Numbered from the stretch's first letter, positions 10,012 to 21,222 are shown. The stretch: DNA of 27,503 nt from Didymodactylos carnosus (GCA_905250885.1 CAJNOQ010001915.1:1-27503), one strand, 5' to 3'. Numbers and translations: made by a program. Notes: generated by a model from the letters alone, not told the origin.

Positions 10012-10215
10012 ATTACAGCAAAGACAAGATATAAATATCAGGTTTGATTTGTAAGATCCAAAAGATGCTTAAATGTTTTTTAAACACAGTTTGGTAAAAA
10101 TATCAAACTGGTTTTCTTCATCGAAATACAGAAACAAAAATTGATTGTTATTCATTGATATGAATTTTGTTCTGTTTTGATTCTTCTTAAAGTACGTTTT
10201 TTTTTGTGTGCAGAG

Positions 10216-10893
10216 CAGAGTTACCAGGTGGTCCGCATTTTGCAGACAAATTCCGCTTTTTGTCGTTTTTTCTGTTCCGCTGTCCGCAATTTGTCCGCTT
10301 TTTTTGAGGATCTTTTGTTTTTGTTCTTTTTCTTCCAATAAAGTATTTTACATTTTCTCATAAAAAATTTTGGCTGAAAGACCTGTTAAATAAAACAATG
10401 CTTTTGCAACTTTTATAAAACAGACGCGCACTGTTTTAGGAACTAAATCAGAAATTTGCCCCGGAAGTAAGCGGTAACAGAAAAATATTAGCTTGTCTCA
10501 AGTGCTGCTGAAAGGAAGTGGGACAAATAGTGAAATACTAAAGCTTCAAGGAACCAACTCAATCAGAAAACCTTAACCATTAAGTACTGTCGTAGGCGAG
10601 AAAGTTTCGAATTAAATTTTATCCTGTCATACGTAACTCTTGAAATTTATAACGGCTGATCAAAAGAGCGCATCACAAAAAGCCAATATCAATTTAAATT
10701 GGGATTTAAATGATGTTTCGTACTTCTTTTGGGATTTTTAAGTGGAACCATCATAAAGCGCTTGAAAATTTTTTTTTGATACCCTTTGCGTTTAATGAAA
10801 AAATGGACTAATACAGTGAAAAATGCGTTTCCGCTATTTTCCGCTTTTCGATTTTTTATTCCGCTTTTCTCACCTAAGCATCTGGCAACTTTG
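10216..10893. mobile_element. hAT-like non-autonomous DNA transposon (678 bp)
   Basis: Ends CAGAGTTACCAGGTG (10216-10230) and the complement of CAAAGTTGCCAGATG (10879-10893) match at 12 of 15 positions. The element is flanked by GTGCAGAG (10208-10215) and GTGCAGGG (10894-10901), an 8-bp target duplication with one change. The second copy of the host repeat has a single GTGCAGAG at 15197-15204 at this point. Terminal repeats beginning CA(G/A)(A/G)GTTGCCA and 8-bp duplications are hallmarks of the hAT superfamily. The subterminal regions carry several TCCGCTTTT/TCCGCAATTT motifs at both ends, likely transposase binding sites. There is no transposase, so it would need a source element elsewhere. 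Confidence 0.8.
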
Positions 10894-10988
10894 GTGCAGG
10901 GTATATGCGTTTCATTTTTTCTCTCACATATAAATTTTTGGTTTTCATTTGTAGACTAATTATATTTGTTTTGTCTATATTTTTTACG

Positions 10989-11370
10989 TTATCTTTAGTC
11001 TAGAACGCAATCTTCAAACTTTATTTCAGTATATAAAAAAAAGAATAGAAATAAAAGTATTCAAAAGTAACACGAGAGAGTCAAATACATGTTATATATA
11101 TATATTATCTCCTTGTTTCTCCGCTCTTGGTTTCTCTATTTTTAAACGATTTTTACTGTATATTGCTGTAAAATTTTATATCGATGTGAAGATTTTGCTG
11201 TATTGGTTTATCATTCTTTATTCTTCATTTTTTACCTATTAGGATTTGATGTTGTACTGATATGACCTCTCAGAGTCACCAGTATCAAAATAAAATAAGA
11301 GTAATACGAGCGAAACAGTTAAATGTTTACAGACTGTTATTTATGAAATAATTCCCACGCATTCATAACC
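10989..11370. other. Intergenic, no gene seen
   Basis: AT-rich, including a short (TA)n run near 11093-11105. No repeat or coding frame recognised. Confidence 0.4.
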
Positions 11371-11397
11371 ATTTATCTCGAGTAAACGTACTTCTGA

Positions 11398-12065
11398 TCA
11401 CCAAATATGTTTAGATACAAATAATCATCAAAAAAAGATACTTTTGATCTCCAAATTTTTCAGCATGAATCTCACATTTTTATTTCTCAATAAAGTATAA
11501 TGTACAACACAAACATATTCATTGACATATTAACCAAATGAACAATATTTCATAGTTTTATTTATATCTATTTACAAATTTAAAGCTGTACTAACTTTCT
11601 TGGAAGGTCCTTTACTTTTCGTTTGCCTAATAGTTAAATATACCAGAAAATCATTGAATGTATCATTGACTAGATATTTATCGTTCTCGTCAGTGGCTTA
11701 CATTCAATGATTTTCTGACGTGGTAACAATTCTGTTGGCTTGTTGTACCATTAGATTCATGTAGCTGTCCGATTGACATAATAGTATATTCGTATAAACA
11801 TTCTGTTGGATTAGCAATTTTATTTAACTTGTATGAAGTTAGCGATAAAACACGTATTCAGCAACGAAAAGCAAAAGAGCTTCCCAAGAAAGTTAGCACA
11901 GCTTTAAATTTGTAAATAAATATAAATAAAATTATAAAAATATTAGTCATTTGGTTAATATTTTAATGAATATGTTTGTGTTATACATTATACTTTGTTA
12001 AGAAATAAAAATGTGAGATTCATGCTGAAAAATTTGGTGATCAAAAGTATCGTTTTTTGGTGATC
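11398..12065. mobile_element. 668-bp fold-back element with GATCACC ends
   Basis: The left arm (11398-11606) and right arm (11880-12065) are inverted copies, both including GATCACCAAA, CATGAATCTCACATTTTTAT, AACACAAACATATTCAT and AAATTTAAAGCTGT. TTTTGATC(A/T)CCAAA-like motifs occur twice near each end. A direct 12-bp repeat CCATTTATCTCG lies outside both ends (11371-11382 and 12080-12091), but 15 bp away from the inverted ends on each side, so it may be a target duplication with short non-inverted terminal sequence inside it. The arms have diverged noticeably, so the element is older than the one at 3285. Confidence 0.7.
11644..11717. mobile_element. 74-bp hairpin nested in the spacer of the fold-back
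   Basis: CAGAAAATCATTGAATGTA at 11644-11662 and its exact complement at 11699-11717 form a perfect 19-bp inverted repeat around 36 bp. It sits inside the spacer of the 11398-12065 element. It could be a small nested MITE or an internal structure of the host element. Confidence 0.6.
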
Positions 12066-12091
12066 AAAAAAATTGCTACCCATTTATCTCG

Positions 12092-13948
12092 GTACGTAAA
12101 TTTCTTCATTTCTTTTTTCATTCTTTTTAACATTCTTTTTCTATATACCCATTAAATTTTTAAAGTTATGTTTCTAAATATATATATTAGTTTCGGTTCA
12201 TGCACTATGAGCTAGATTTAACGTAACGAGTCATTTGACATTTCTTTCTAAAATTCAATTTCGAAATTAGACAGTTTTAAATAATGATTATTTGATCAAA
12301 CTAAAAAGACTCTTTCTGTTCTCTTCCCTTTTCCTAGTTGATTTAAGATCGAGAGAAAGATAAAAAGAGTACATTTTACTTTCTAGTTACTTCCGATCAA
12401 CTCGATTTCATTACTTTATTTATAGACAGAATAAATAAGTATGTTCATACAATAGAGGTAAAAGTTAAAAAGAAAATAATGTATTTTAAATATAACTGCA
12501 CGTCACGAACTTCATTTTTGGTAGATATTTCTTATTTGGAATGCAAAAATTATTTCTTTTTTTTCTCTGTGCTTCTTTCTTTTCGCACTTGATCGAATAA
12601 TACGAATGTCTTAACGTGAATATATGAACGTAGATATACACTGTAAAGGTGGTCAAAAATAGAATCACTGAATATTGTTGAAATTCCACGGTTAATATAA
12701 CTATATCTGACAACCATATGTAAAAGAATTATAGAAAATCGTCTTAATTAAACAGATTATTAAAAAATAAAGTTAGAACAACTTAAACTTTGCCAATCAT
12801 AATTTTTCTATTGCATGATATACTTGTTTCTTTTATTCTGAACTATTAGAGAAGTGCGTAATTATAGCCTGATAATTTCCATTTATGTTTGAGAATAAAA
12901 TATTGTTTTTTAATAATTATATATTAAAAATATGCATATGCATGTCCCAAGTTTGTATTTTTCAAAAGACTTTTGAATTGTTGATTTGAATCCTTGATGG
13001 AAAAGTGAGTTTTGTTAAACTCAAACTAATTTTTGCATAAATTTATAACTGATATGTAGAAAGATGATATAAATAATATTTTTTTTTAGGATAAACTGAA
13101 TCATCAACCGATATATGTCACAAATTTTCTCAAAACTGCTGTTAGAAGAAAGATTATATTATATTCTACACAAAATTTTCTTCTTTTGTCTCTATTTGAT
13201 GGTTATACCACAGAATCACTTAAGCCTCCGAAAAGTATGAAAAAGAACTAATATATATATATATATATATTGATTTACATGTGCCCATACAATTAATAAG
13301 ATACTTATTTCATGATTTTAGTTTTTCAGTTGAAATAAGATATTCGCTAGAATATCGCACACAGATCGACAATTTTTAATAAGGATAGAAAGATGGTTAC
13401 ATTGGAGAGGTATTCATTATTTGTAACAAATAAAAACGGAAATATAGCTCTGAGGCATATGGTAATATACATTCCTTTTTCGCCTTTTCCATTATTTAAT
13501 ACTGAAAAAATAAGAAAAGAAAAAGATACTAAGAAAAAGTTCATAATGAGTTCAAATAGTTAATCTATTCTACACTGTAAAAACGAACTCTCTAATTTCT
13601 AGTTGCCGATTTTTCCCACGAGAGATGTTCCATTACACATTTTTTGTTCGTCTTCAACAGAATATTCGCCTGCTTGTTAGCAAATTATATTTGTTCCAAT
13701 GTGTAGAGAGAAATATCACTCGACGATAATTTATTACTAGTGTGTTGTCATATTTCTTTATACGTACATGTTTTAATTTATCCGGTGTTCGATTGTCTAC
13801 TGTTTTTGCTTCACTTTCTTTATCACTTTCTTTGCTTTCTTTATATTTTACATAATTACAAAATATTCTATTTATTTATTTATTTTTATGGATTTCAACC
13901 TCGAATTTTTCCTGAATGCAATTTCACCTGTGAGTTGCTAATTATTTT
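12092..13948. other. Long AT-rich intergenic stretch, no gene seen
   Basis: About 1.9 kb of AT-rich DNA with a pure (AT)n microsatellite at 13250-13271. No exon with family features on either strand. The frames at 12486-12713 and 13347-13544 (minus) are Phe/Ile/Leu-rich translations of AT-rich sequence. Confidence 0.5.
13250..13271. repeat. (AT)11 microsatellite
   Basis: Uninterrupted AT dinucleotide run. Confidence 0.9.
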
Positions 13949-14230
13949 GTGTAACTCCTCCTCTGAATTCCTCGGAAAGAGGAAGAACAAGGAGTTAAAG
14001 TTTGTAGAGGGAGATTATACTGGAAATCTGAAAATTTTATTTACCTCATACCTCTCCCCCCTCCCATCGGCCCTAACGCTTGCAGACGTACGCGACTCAT
14101 GGACAATACTGAATACCCATTGTATATACGCATAAACTAACGCGGACAAATTTGAGCGAGTAACTGTACACACTCGAGGCATGGATTTTATCTCACCTTA
14201 GTCCTTCACGTTTGAACGGAGGAGTTACAC
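13949..14230. repeat. Possible small element bounded by 13-bp inverted repeats
   Basis: GTGTAACTCCTCC (13949-13961) and GGAGGAGTTACAC (14218-14230) are exact complements 282 bp apart end to end. The enclosed sequence is less AT-rich than its surroundings, and AGGAGTTA recurs at 13989-13997, making an internal hairpin with the left end. No target duplication was found, so this is only a candidate MITE. Confidence 0.4.
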
Positions 14231-14305
14231 TTTAGACCCGCGGTCTGCGCTGATAAGCTTTTTTAGACGGCTTGCATAGAGTCAGAGGTACCCAAGCGAA
14301 TAAAA

Positions 14306-14480
14306 AGTATCGAATATTGGGCAATCCTATCTAAGTAATCCAATTCAATATCCAATATACGTGGATACAGGTAAAACGAAAGTATTGGGCAATCCAAGCT
14401 AGTTAACCCAATACAGTAGTCAATACACTTAGATAACTCAGTACCATACCCAATGTATCTAGCTTGCCCAATATATTACT
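14306..14480. repeat. CCCAAT/ATTGGG word island
   Basis: TATTGGGCAATCC, AATCCAA, AACCCAATAC, CCCAATGTAT and GCCCAATATA recur within 175 bp in both orientations. The blocks ATTGGGCAATCCAAGCTAG (14383-14402) and CTAGCTTGCCCAAT (14458-14471) are an imperfect inverted pair. As in the other islands the words are irregularly spaced and lack enclosing terminal repeats. Confidence 0.5.
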
Positions 14481-14628
14481 TGATATACCGAAGGTCGGAT
14501 TATTCACCTTATTATTTTGCAGCTACAGCACCTATATATGTAACACATATACTCCATAAATTTACATAGTTTTTATTCATATTAAGTCAATATATGGAGG
14601 AATAATGGACCAGTATATTATAGAAAGC

Positions 14629-14650
14629 AGGATGTCTGCATACAGGCATC
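14629..14650. repeat. Short imperfect palindrome
   Basis: GGATGTCTGCAT followed by ACAGGCATCC pairs over about ten positions with one G-T. It lies in an otherwise featureless 500-bp stretch (14481-14992). Confidence 0.4.
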
Positions 14651-14992
14651 CCCGGGTGCAATGTAGACAGTATCCTTCATGCTGTCAATACATGAGTCGA
14701 TACACTAGGCTATAACAGACCATCTTATCGGGGACCATAGCTTCTCACACTATCGAAAAATGCATTGGTACATTTTTTTTTCATTGCAAACATTCTATTA
14801 AGTACCTTCTTCTCTTTCATTATTAGATCGATAAAAAAAATCATTCTCTTAATATATTTTATGGTTTCTTTGGCATTTATTGATGATCTAGGTTAGACTA
14901 GAAGCCGAATATGACGGTTAGAATAAGATAATGATATTGAAACCAAGATATATGTTCAAGATCATGGAAAGAGCAAACGCGTAAAACTAACT

Positions 14993-15292
14993 TTAATGAA
15001 TTACAGCAAAGACAAGATATAAATATCAGGTTTGATTTGTAAGATCCAAAAGATGCTTAAATGTTTTTTAAGCACAGTTTGGTAAAAATATCAAACTGGT
15101 TTTCTTCATCGAAATACAGAAACAAAAATTGATTGTTATTCATTGATATGAATTTTGTTCTGTTTTGATTCTTCTTAAAGTACGTCGCTTTTTTGTGTGC
15201 AGAGTAATATGCGTTTCATTTTTTTCTCTCATATATAAATTTCTGATTTTCATTTGTAGACTAATTATAGATGCCTATATTTTTGTTTTACG
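14993..15292 (+). repeat. Dispersed repeat, copy 2 (uninterrupted)
   Basis: Matches the three parts of 9847-10988 without the two insertions, and thus records the empty target sites TTAATGAATTACAGC (14993-15007) and GTGTGCAGAGTAATATGCG (15195-15213). The 121-codon frame that starts inside it at 15165 runs from the repeat into T-rich flank and is not a gene. Confidence 0.75.
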
Positions 15293-15602
15293 CTACCAGT
15301 TAAATTTTAATATATCTGCATCATTTGAGAAGATAGCGACATTACTATCGAAGTACCCTATTCCTTCCTCATCTTTAACGTTTCATGTATTATCTTTATC
15401 TTCTTTTTTTTCTGTTCGTTTCTTTTTCTTCACTCTTGTACTCTCTTCTATTCAAGAACTGAACAATGTAGTGGGTAATGTTTATGGTGATTTCTTTTTT
15501 ATATTAGTGATATTTGATACATCAGAATAATTAAAAGAAAGAAGACGAAGAATGTCATTGCTGATCTAGGATGCTAGAAAGTTTTATTAGGGTATGTATT
15601 TT
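15293..15602. other. Spacer, no gene seen
   Basis: T-rich plus-strand sequence between the dispersed repeat and the GATCACC triplet; the long open frame is a consequence of pyrimidine richness. Confidence 0.4.
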
Positions 15603-15673
15603 TTTGATCACCAAATTTCTGTCTATCGAAATGATCACCAAAAAATAGCACTTTTGATCACCAAATCAATTAA
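15603..15673. repeat. Solo end related to the GATCACC fold-back
   Basis: GATCACCAAA occurs three times in 70 bp. The part AATGATCACCAAAAAATAG...CTTTTGATCACCAAAT lines up with the complement of the right end of the 11398-12065 element (GATCACCAAAAAACGATACT and onward). No inverted partner was found downstream, so this looks like a truncated or solo terminus of the same family. Confidence 0.6.
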
Positions 15674-17040
15674 AGAAAATATATGTAGGAAGAATATATA
15701 GCAATTAATTAGCAATGATTACCCATTAATAAGTAGACAGACCAGAAAAAGAATATAAAGAAAGTTTAATTTATTAATATACAACTGAACATGACGAAAT
15801 ATTATATATTCAAATATATACTAATAAATATATTAATGTTATATTTTTGTAGTCAACCATAACTGCAAGTCTGATCTTAGGCTGACTTTACTAATATAAA
15901 TCAACAACTTCAATTTTTTGTCGTTTCATTGGTAGAATGTTGTCGAGTGGCTCACTCTCACCACTCGCCGCCCTCGCCACTAACCTTTGTTGTTCAAGTT
16001 TTTTCACTCTTCTAGGGGGATTTTTTTAAAAAGTTTTCGAAAAATTCGAACTTTTTACTCTTGTTCGCGAAAATAAACATTCGAAATCTGCTTATCCCTT
16101 GGTTAGTGTGTATGACTTGTCAAGGTTGAAATACGTTACTTTTAGACAATATGACGAACAACATTATGGTTAAGCTAAGCTTCTTCAAATAACCAATAGT
16201 ATCTCTCACTTCAGCCCTCGTTTCTGTTTTTTACTTTAGTTTTGTTCAAACAAATGAATTGTTCGACACTAAATTTTATTTTTTAAAGAAAAAAGTCTAG
16301 TCTATGATTGTGAAAAAAGAGCAACCTGAATCAGACATATACAGAGATTACGTATTTGATATCTATTTTGCATAATCAAATAGATAAATAATAAAAATCT
16401 AATTAATAAAAAGAAGGAAAACCGACCATGTATCTTGCGTGACATGAAGATTCTTTGCCGTAAGACAATTAAAAAGAAGCGCAAAAGAATATAATGAATA
16501 AATATAAGCAGGTATATTGTCAATAGAAAATGAGATGAGTTTTTTTCTTTTGAACAGGAAGAGACACACACATAGATATGTAGTAATAAAATTATAACTT
16601 CCTCTTCGAGGAAGATTTTCTAGACACTGCATTACTTCACTTCATGTAAAACTTGTTTCCTAAATCGGTAATTATGCAATAAATCTTCTCTTATTGGTGC
16701 CATGTCGTACATGCGTATGACTACGTGAATATTTCCTGTCACACACTTATATGTTAGACGACTGGTACAAAAGAAAAGAATTCATCACTATATTCATCAG
16801 AAGATAGAAAATGATTAAACGTTGTTTTCAGGTTGAATTATATGTTACGTATACATTAAATTGGTACGTAGAGTAGCCTATATTCTGAAACTAAAATTTT
16901 GCGATATGTAAGTAATATACGAATGTTACACGTTTTTAGCAAGTACTAAGTGATTTTTTCTTCTGTGCAGAATATTTTTAAAAAAATTTATGGTTTACAT
17001 TTTTTACATGGGTGTACAAGCTTTATGAAGATGTAGTCAG
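15674..17040. other. Intergenic with a few small hairpins, no gene seen
   Basis: About 1.4 kb. Contains a less AT-rich patch at 15940-15990 with a perfect stem CGAGTGG/CCACTCG (about 15953-15977), a stem AAAAAGTT..TTCGAACTTTTT near 16028-16055, and CTTCCTC-TTC-GAGGAAG (16598-16614). The overlapping minus frames at 16302-16632 are hydrophobic low-complexity translations without a family signature. Confidence 0.45.
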
Positions 17041-17358
17041 TAGGTATGCACCGGTATCGGTATGTATACCGAAATATCGATACCGAAAATATCAATTGTT
17101 TTTGAATTTTTCATTTGAAATGAGATATTTTAGCGTCCTGGACACATAGAAAGAATCAGGAACACAAAATAAGAGCTTTATTTGCTTTCTGAATCCAAAA
17201 TTTTTCTTTTTTTTCTATTTACATATGCTCAGAACACACAGCTGAATGTTTTTTATCCGTTCTACCTGTCCAGGACGCTAAAATATCTCATTTCAAATGA
17301 AAAAGTCCTAGTAAAAAAAGTTGATATTTTCGGTATCCAGTATACCGGTGCATCCTTA
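17041..17358. mobile_element. 318-bp hAT-like MITE with TGCACCGGTAT ends
   Basis: Left end TAGGTATGCACCGGTAT and the inverted right end TAAGGATGCACCGGTAT match closely. Both arms then contain ATACCGAAAATATCAA and TTTTTCATTTGAAATGAGAT followed by ATTTTAGCGTCCTGGAC (left arm to 17143, right arm from 17268). The left arm has extra CGGTA/TACCG repeats. Terminal TAGG..TGCACCG(G/A)TA with repeated CGGTAT is a form I associate with hAT elements; this is from family knowledge and not proven here. No 8-bp duplication could be read. Confidence 0.7.
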
Positions 17359-17923
17359 TTGGTAATACCTACTAGTACATATGTATTTTTCTGTTGTTTT
17401 CAAAAACTATATCCGCTTCTTCATCCATCCATGCTCATAGTCAATTGTTTGAATTATTTTCTTCGTATAATTGAGGACGCAAGGGGGCATGCACAGAGAT
17501 CAAATTATGTGTAAAAAATCCGACAATGAACACTTTAAAAAATCATCGATGTGAAAAAACTATTGAATTATCATAATAACTTTCACTACTGGTACAGTAG
17601 ATAAAGCTTTCTTTATACATAGACGGGTAGAAAAATAAATCTATTTAAAGAATAGATATGAAAGCACGAACCTAATTGTGTCCTATTCACTACAGTCTAA
17701 TATACGTTGTAAAGAATAAACAAAAATGTTCTTTTTACAGTTCAAACGGAAAAAGAAAGGAAATGAGAGCTCAACATTTTAGATCAAGGCTTTTGAAATT
17801 CTCGTGCAAAAGAACGTGAACAGGCTGATATTTTTCTTCATGCTTTGAAAACCTTTCTGTTACATTAACTATTCTAACAAGAACATTTATTTGTTTAGCT
17901 CTTACTACATAAATTTTATTGAC
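17359..17923. other. Spacer, no gene seen
   Basis: About 565 bp, AT-rich, no repeat or exon recognised. Confidence 0.4.
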
Positions 17924-17926
17924 TAA

Positions 17927-18492
17927 CGAGGGACCTTTCCAACTATCTAATCGCTTTCTGGTCGAAACCTAGGGGGTTATCAACCATGCTGACGCCGAAT
18001 ATCCATATGAGATGAGCCGCTAGGCCTTCCTAGAGCCGTTTTTCAGAAACCTCAAAAAGTGCCTAAAATTTTCTCTTAACAGATCACGATTGTAGTCCAC
18101 GAAAGTCTGATCAAAATGAGACATCTCTGACCTCTACACGATCTTTCTTTGCAAAGTTATAGAATTTACAAGAAAAGCCCTAAATTAATTTCCTTATTTC
18201 TGTATCTTTGAGGTGACCATGAACATTTAGGGCTTCTCTTGTAAATTCTATAACTTTACAAACAAAGAGCATGTAGAGGTGGGAGATGTCTCATTTTGAT
18301 CAAACTTTCGTGGACTACAATCGTGATCTGTTAAGAGAAAATTTTAGGGACTTTTCGAGGTTTCTGAAAAACCACTCTAGGAAGGCCTAGAAGCCCGTCT
18401 CATATGAATATTCGGAATCAACGTGGTCGATAATCTATAACACCCTAGGTTTCGACCAGAAATGGATTAGACAGTTGGAAAAAGGTCCCTCG
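17927..18492. mobile_element. 566-bp fold-back with TAA target duplication (PIF/Harbinger-like?)
   Basis: Left arm 17927-18184 and right arm 18226-18492 are inverted copies over about 260 bp around a 41-bp loop. Ends are CGAGGGACCTTTCCAACT and its near complement AGTTGGAAAAAGGTCCCTCG. TAA lies directly outside each end (17924-17926 and 18493-18495), the 3-bp TWA duplication expected for PIF/Harbinger-type elements. Arm divergence (for example AGCCGC versus AGCCCG, plus a few indels) is moderate. No coding frame. Confidence 0.75.
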
Positions 18493-18495
18493 TAA

Positions 18496-19984
18496 GATCT
18501 ATACACTAAGAAATCGTTTGTATCTCTTCAACAGGTTTATAATATATACTACATACTGATAGTATTCTCTATAAAATATGTAGAAGACACCCTTTTCCAC
18601 ATTTAATCAAATAAATGGTCTACAACGTAGCAGAAAGATAGTATACAAACTATTATACTTTACTTTCCATCTAGTTTTTCGATGAGTAAATCAAGTCAAA
18701 TAATTTTGAAGGTAATAATATGTATGAATGAATTAACGAGATTTGCACTGTCTCTGTCTACTATTTTGCGAAATAAGATTGCTTCAAACCCGAGTTAGTT
18801 TACACCTGTCAGCAGTGTGTCTCTCTCGAATGAACATACTAATCTGTAGCGATACTGTTTTGCAACTGAATACAGTGACCACAACTATTTGAATGTATAA
18901 TCTGTACATAATGACAGACGGTAAGAACACATAGGCTTGGCAACAGATCCTCTCTGATCAGTTGATCTGTGTGAATATAAGGTGAGGTATATACTCGATT
19001 GTTTTTTGACTTTAAGAATCTCTTTGAGATTTCTATGATTATTCTCCAGAAAAAAATTTATTACGATTGAAAAAATATCTTTTTGTTTATATGCGCAACT
19101 TATGTTCTCTTAAGTGAAGATAAAAGTAGTTCATATTAAATAATTACGCCTCTAATTAAACACGTAGTCTTTTTATCGTATACTCTTAAAAAGAAATTGT
19201 AGAACTGATTGTGGGTGGCAAACAAATAGTAATTTTGTTTGTTTCATATTTAATAATTACATATCTATTGTATGATATTTGACATTTTCGAAGGATTATT
19301 TAATTATATACTTTACAAACATTATAAAAGTAGATGGTAGATATATTAAATAACTTTATAAGGAGGCGTCCTGTACGTCGATTGAATACTTGAAGATGAA
19401 AAATTGTATATGCATGATCTATCTTTTAGAGTTATGCTTAAATATAAAACTAAATTTTGATAGTATATGTATGAACCCTTAAGAAAAAAAGAGACAAAAG
19501 TCACGCAACAATGGTGTATTTCTGCTGTTAAATGAACATAAATTAGAATTAAGTGGTGATGAGAGAAAATTAAAAAGAAGAAATTATTTTTTTTTTTTTT
19601 CTATGGCAGAAATATTTTTTACATTATTACTAGAATACAAAAGAAAAGAAAATGGTTGGAATATTTAATGAACAGTACTATTTTTTTAAATTAAATAAAT
19701 TAAAATTAAATTAATTAGGAACGTTTCTCAGAATGCTTTTCTTCACACTTAAAATTAATCGTGATCAAACTTTCGAGGTGCATAGATTCTAGTGAGAAAC
19801 GTATTAAAAAATTTGAAACAAAAATGTTCAGCCATTTATTTGAACTTTATATTTCATAACTTTTTTTCCTATACAGGAGGTCTCTTTAATTCCAATAAAA
19901 ATCTATTCGCATTATTTTTTATGTCATAATCAGATTTTTCAAACAGAAAAAGAATCGTTAAGATGCTTGAAAACGTCCGATTTC
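18496..19984. other. AT-rich intergenic, no gene seen
   Basis: About 1.5 kb of strongly AT-rich DNA. ACGTTTCTCA near 19724 and TGAGAAACGT near 19792 are 10-bp complements about 85 bp apart end to end, a possible small MITE. A T13-like run lies at 19588-19601. Confidence 0.45.
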
Positions 19985-20185
19985 ATTTAGGTTTGTTTAG
20001 GGCCTTAACAGAATCTTGATAAATCTTATGACTTTCGAATACCTTTGATTTCATTCAGATTCTATAGAAATTTGTTAGAATCCTAAAAACTTCCGCGAAA
20101 ATTTAGTAGGATTCTGATAGGATATGTGTGAGATCCTGTTAGTTTTTTACTAGAGTACTGTACAGTACGAGTTTTGTACTAAAAT
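19985..20185. repeat. AGAATCCTA / AGTACT word island with a perfect 14-bp palindrome
   Basis: AGAATCTT, AATCTTAT, AGATTCTA, AGAATCCTA, AGGATTCT and AGATCCTG recur at 19985-20140. The theme then switches to AGTACT, with GTACTGTACAGTAC at 20155-20168 being a perfect palindrome and GTACT again at 20176. Same type as the islands at 2057, 9038 and 14306. Confidence 0.5.
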
Positions 20186-21222
20186 GTTCATTAATCTTGA
20201 ACAAAATATCGTCTAGGCTTGATTTATACCATCTGATTTTAAAGAGTAGAGTCAGCTCTACAGCTCTGTATATAATTTGTTAATAAACTTTCATATATTC
20301 TTACTAATAATTCTATTTTGATTTCAGATTCTAGATGTAGACACTCGATGTAAGGTACTCGACTGGCTCATTATTTTAATACCGAAGTTTTATCAAAGAG
20401 TAATAGACATTATTGTGTATATGTACCGAGTTTTGAACTAATGAATGATCGATCTAATACAGATTATTGTATTATTCATTTTTTAAAAAGAAAATAGAAA
20501 ACATCATTATTTAGATTGACAGTTGACATGAATGCCCTGCAAAAGTTCCAAATATATCATATCAAAAATGACTGTTAGTAAGACGTATCATATTTTTAAT
20601 GTGTAAAAAGGTTTAAAAACTCTTCTAATTTATTACATTTTATGTGATCATAGTTCATGAAAAAAAGTGCTCTAAACCAGCGCACGTATCAGAAGAACAT
20701 TGACGTACAGCTCACGTTCTGCACGTTTTTTCTCTTCATCAAATAGGATTTATAATCAGAATAAGAGAAGTAGATGGAAAGTTTTTGACTCAAGGTTGAT
20801 ATATGATCTCTTATGAGATGAATGAATAAAGTCAAACTATAGTAGGTATTCATCCAAAGAAAAGAAGACAAAATAGACATCTGCCATTATACAAAATTAA
20901 AAAGCGAATCTTTTATTACTCTATTGAACTTTCTACATCATAAAAAATACTCTACAATGTATTTCTTTTTTATGTAAAAAAAGTTTCTTGAGCTTGAAAC
21001 TATTTGTTGAATTGAATTACAGAAATTTAAGCTTGACTTTTTCTCGTGAAGAACATAGAATTCGAGATTAAAAATTATTTTTGAAATAAAAAACATCAGT
21101 ATATACACAAAATTTTATCTACTGATTCTCACGATGATGATGTAACATACTAATTAAAACACAAAACAGATGTAATTGAGATCTTACACTTTTAGAGATA
21201 ATATAACAGAATTAAAAGTATA
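20186..21222. other. AT-rich intergenic, no gene seen
   Basis: About 1 kb without a supportable exon or repeat on either strand. Confidence 0.45.

Larger units (their letters stand above)
9847..10988 (+). repeat. Dispersed repeat, copy 1, interrupted by two insertions
   Basis: Parts 9847-9855, 10014-10215 and 10902-10988 together match 14993-15292 in the same orientation with few changes, from TTAATGAATTACAGCAAAGA through GTTCTGTTTTGATTCTTCTT and ATATGCGTTTCATTTTTT to GTAGACTAATTATA. Copy 1 differs from copy 2 mainly by a 156-bp inverted-repeat element and a 678-bp hAT-like element. The repeat has no coding frame and its own class is unknown. Confidence 0.75.

Noticed and set aside
13740-14135. 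131-codon plus frame
   Set aside because: Phe/Tyr/Leu-rich low-complexity start from T-rich DNA, running into a possible MITE; no motif, no splice context.
15165-15530. 121-codon plus frame
   Set aside because: Begins in a dispersed repeat and continues through pyrimidine-rich flank; composition explains it.
17182-17514. 110-codon plus frame
   Set aside because: Begins inside the 318-bp hAT-like MITE and runs across its right arm into flank.
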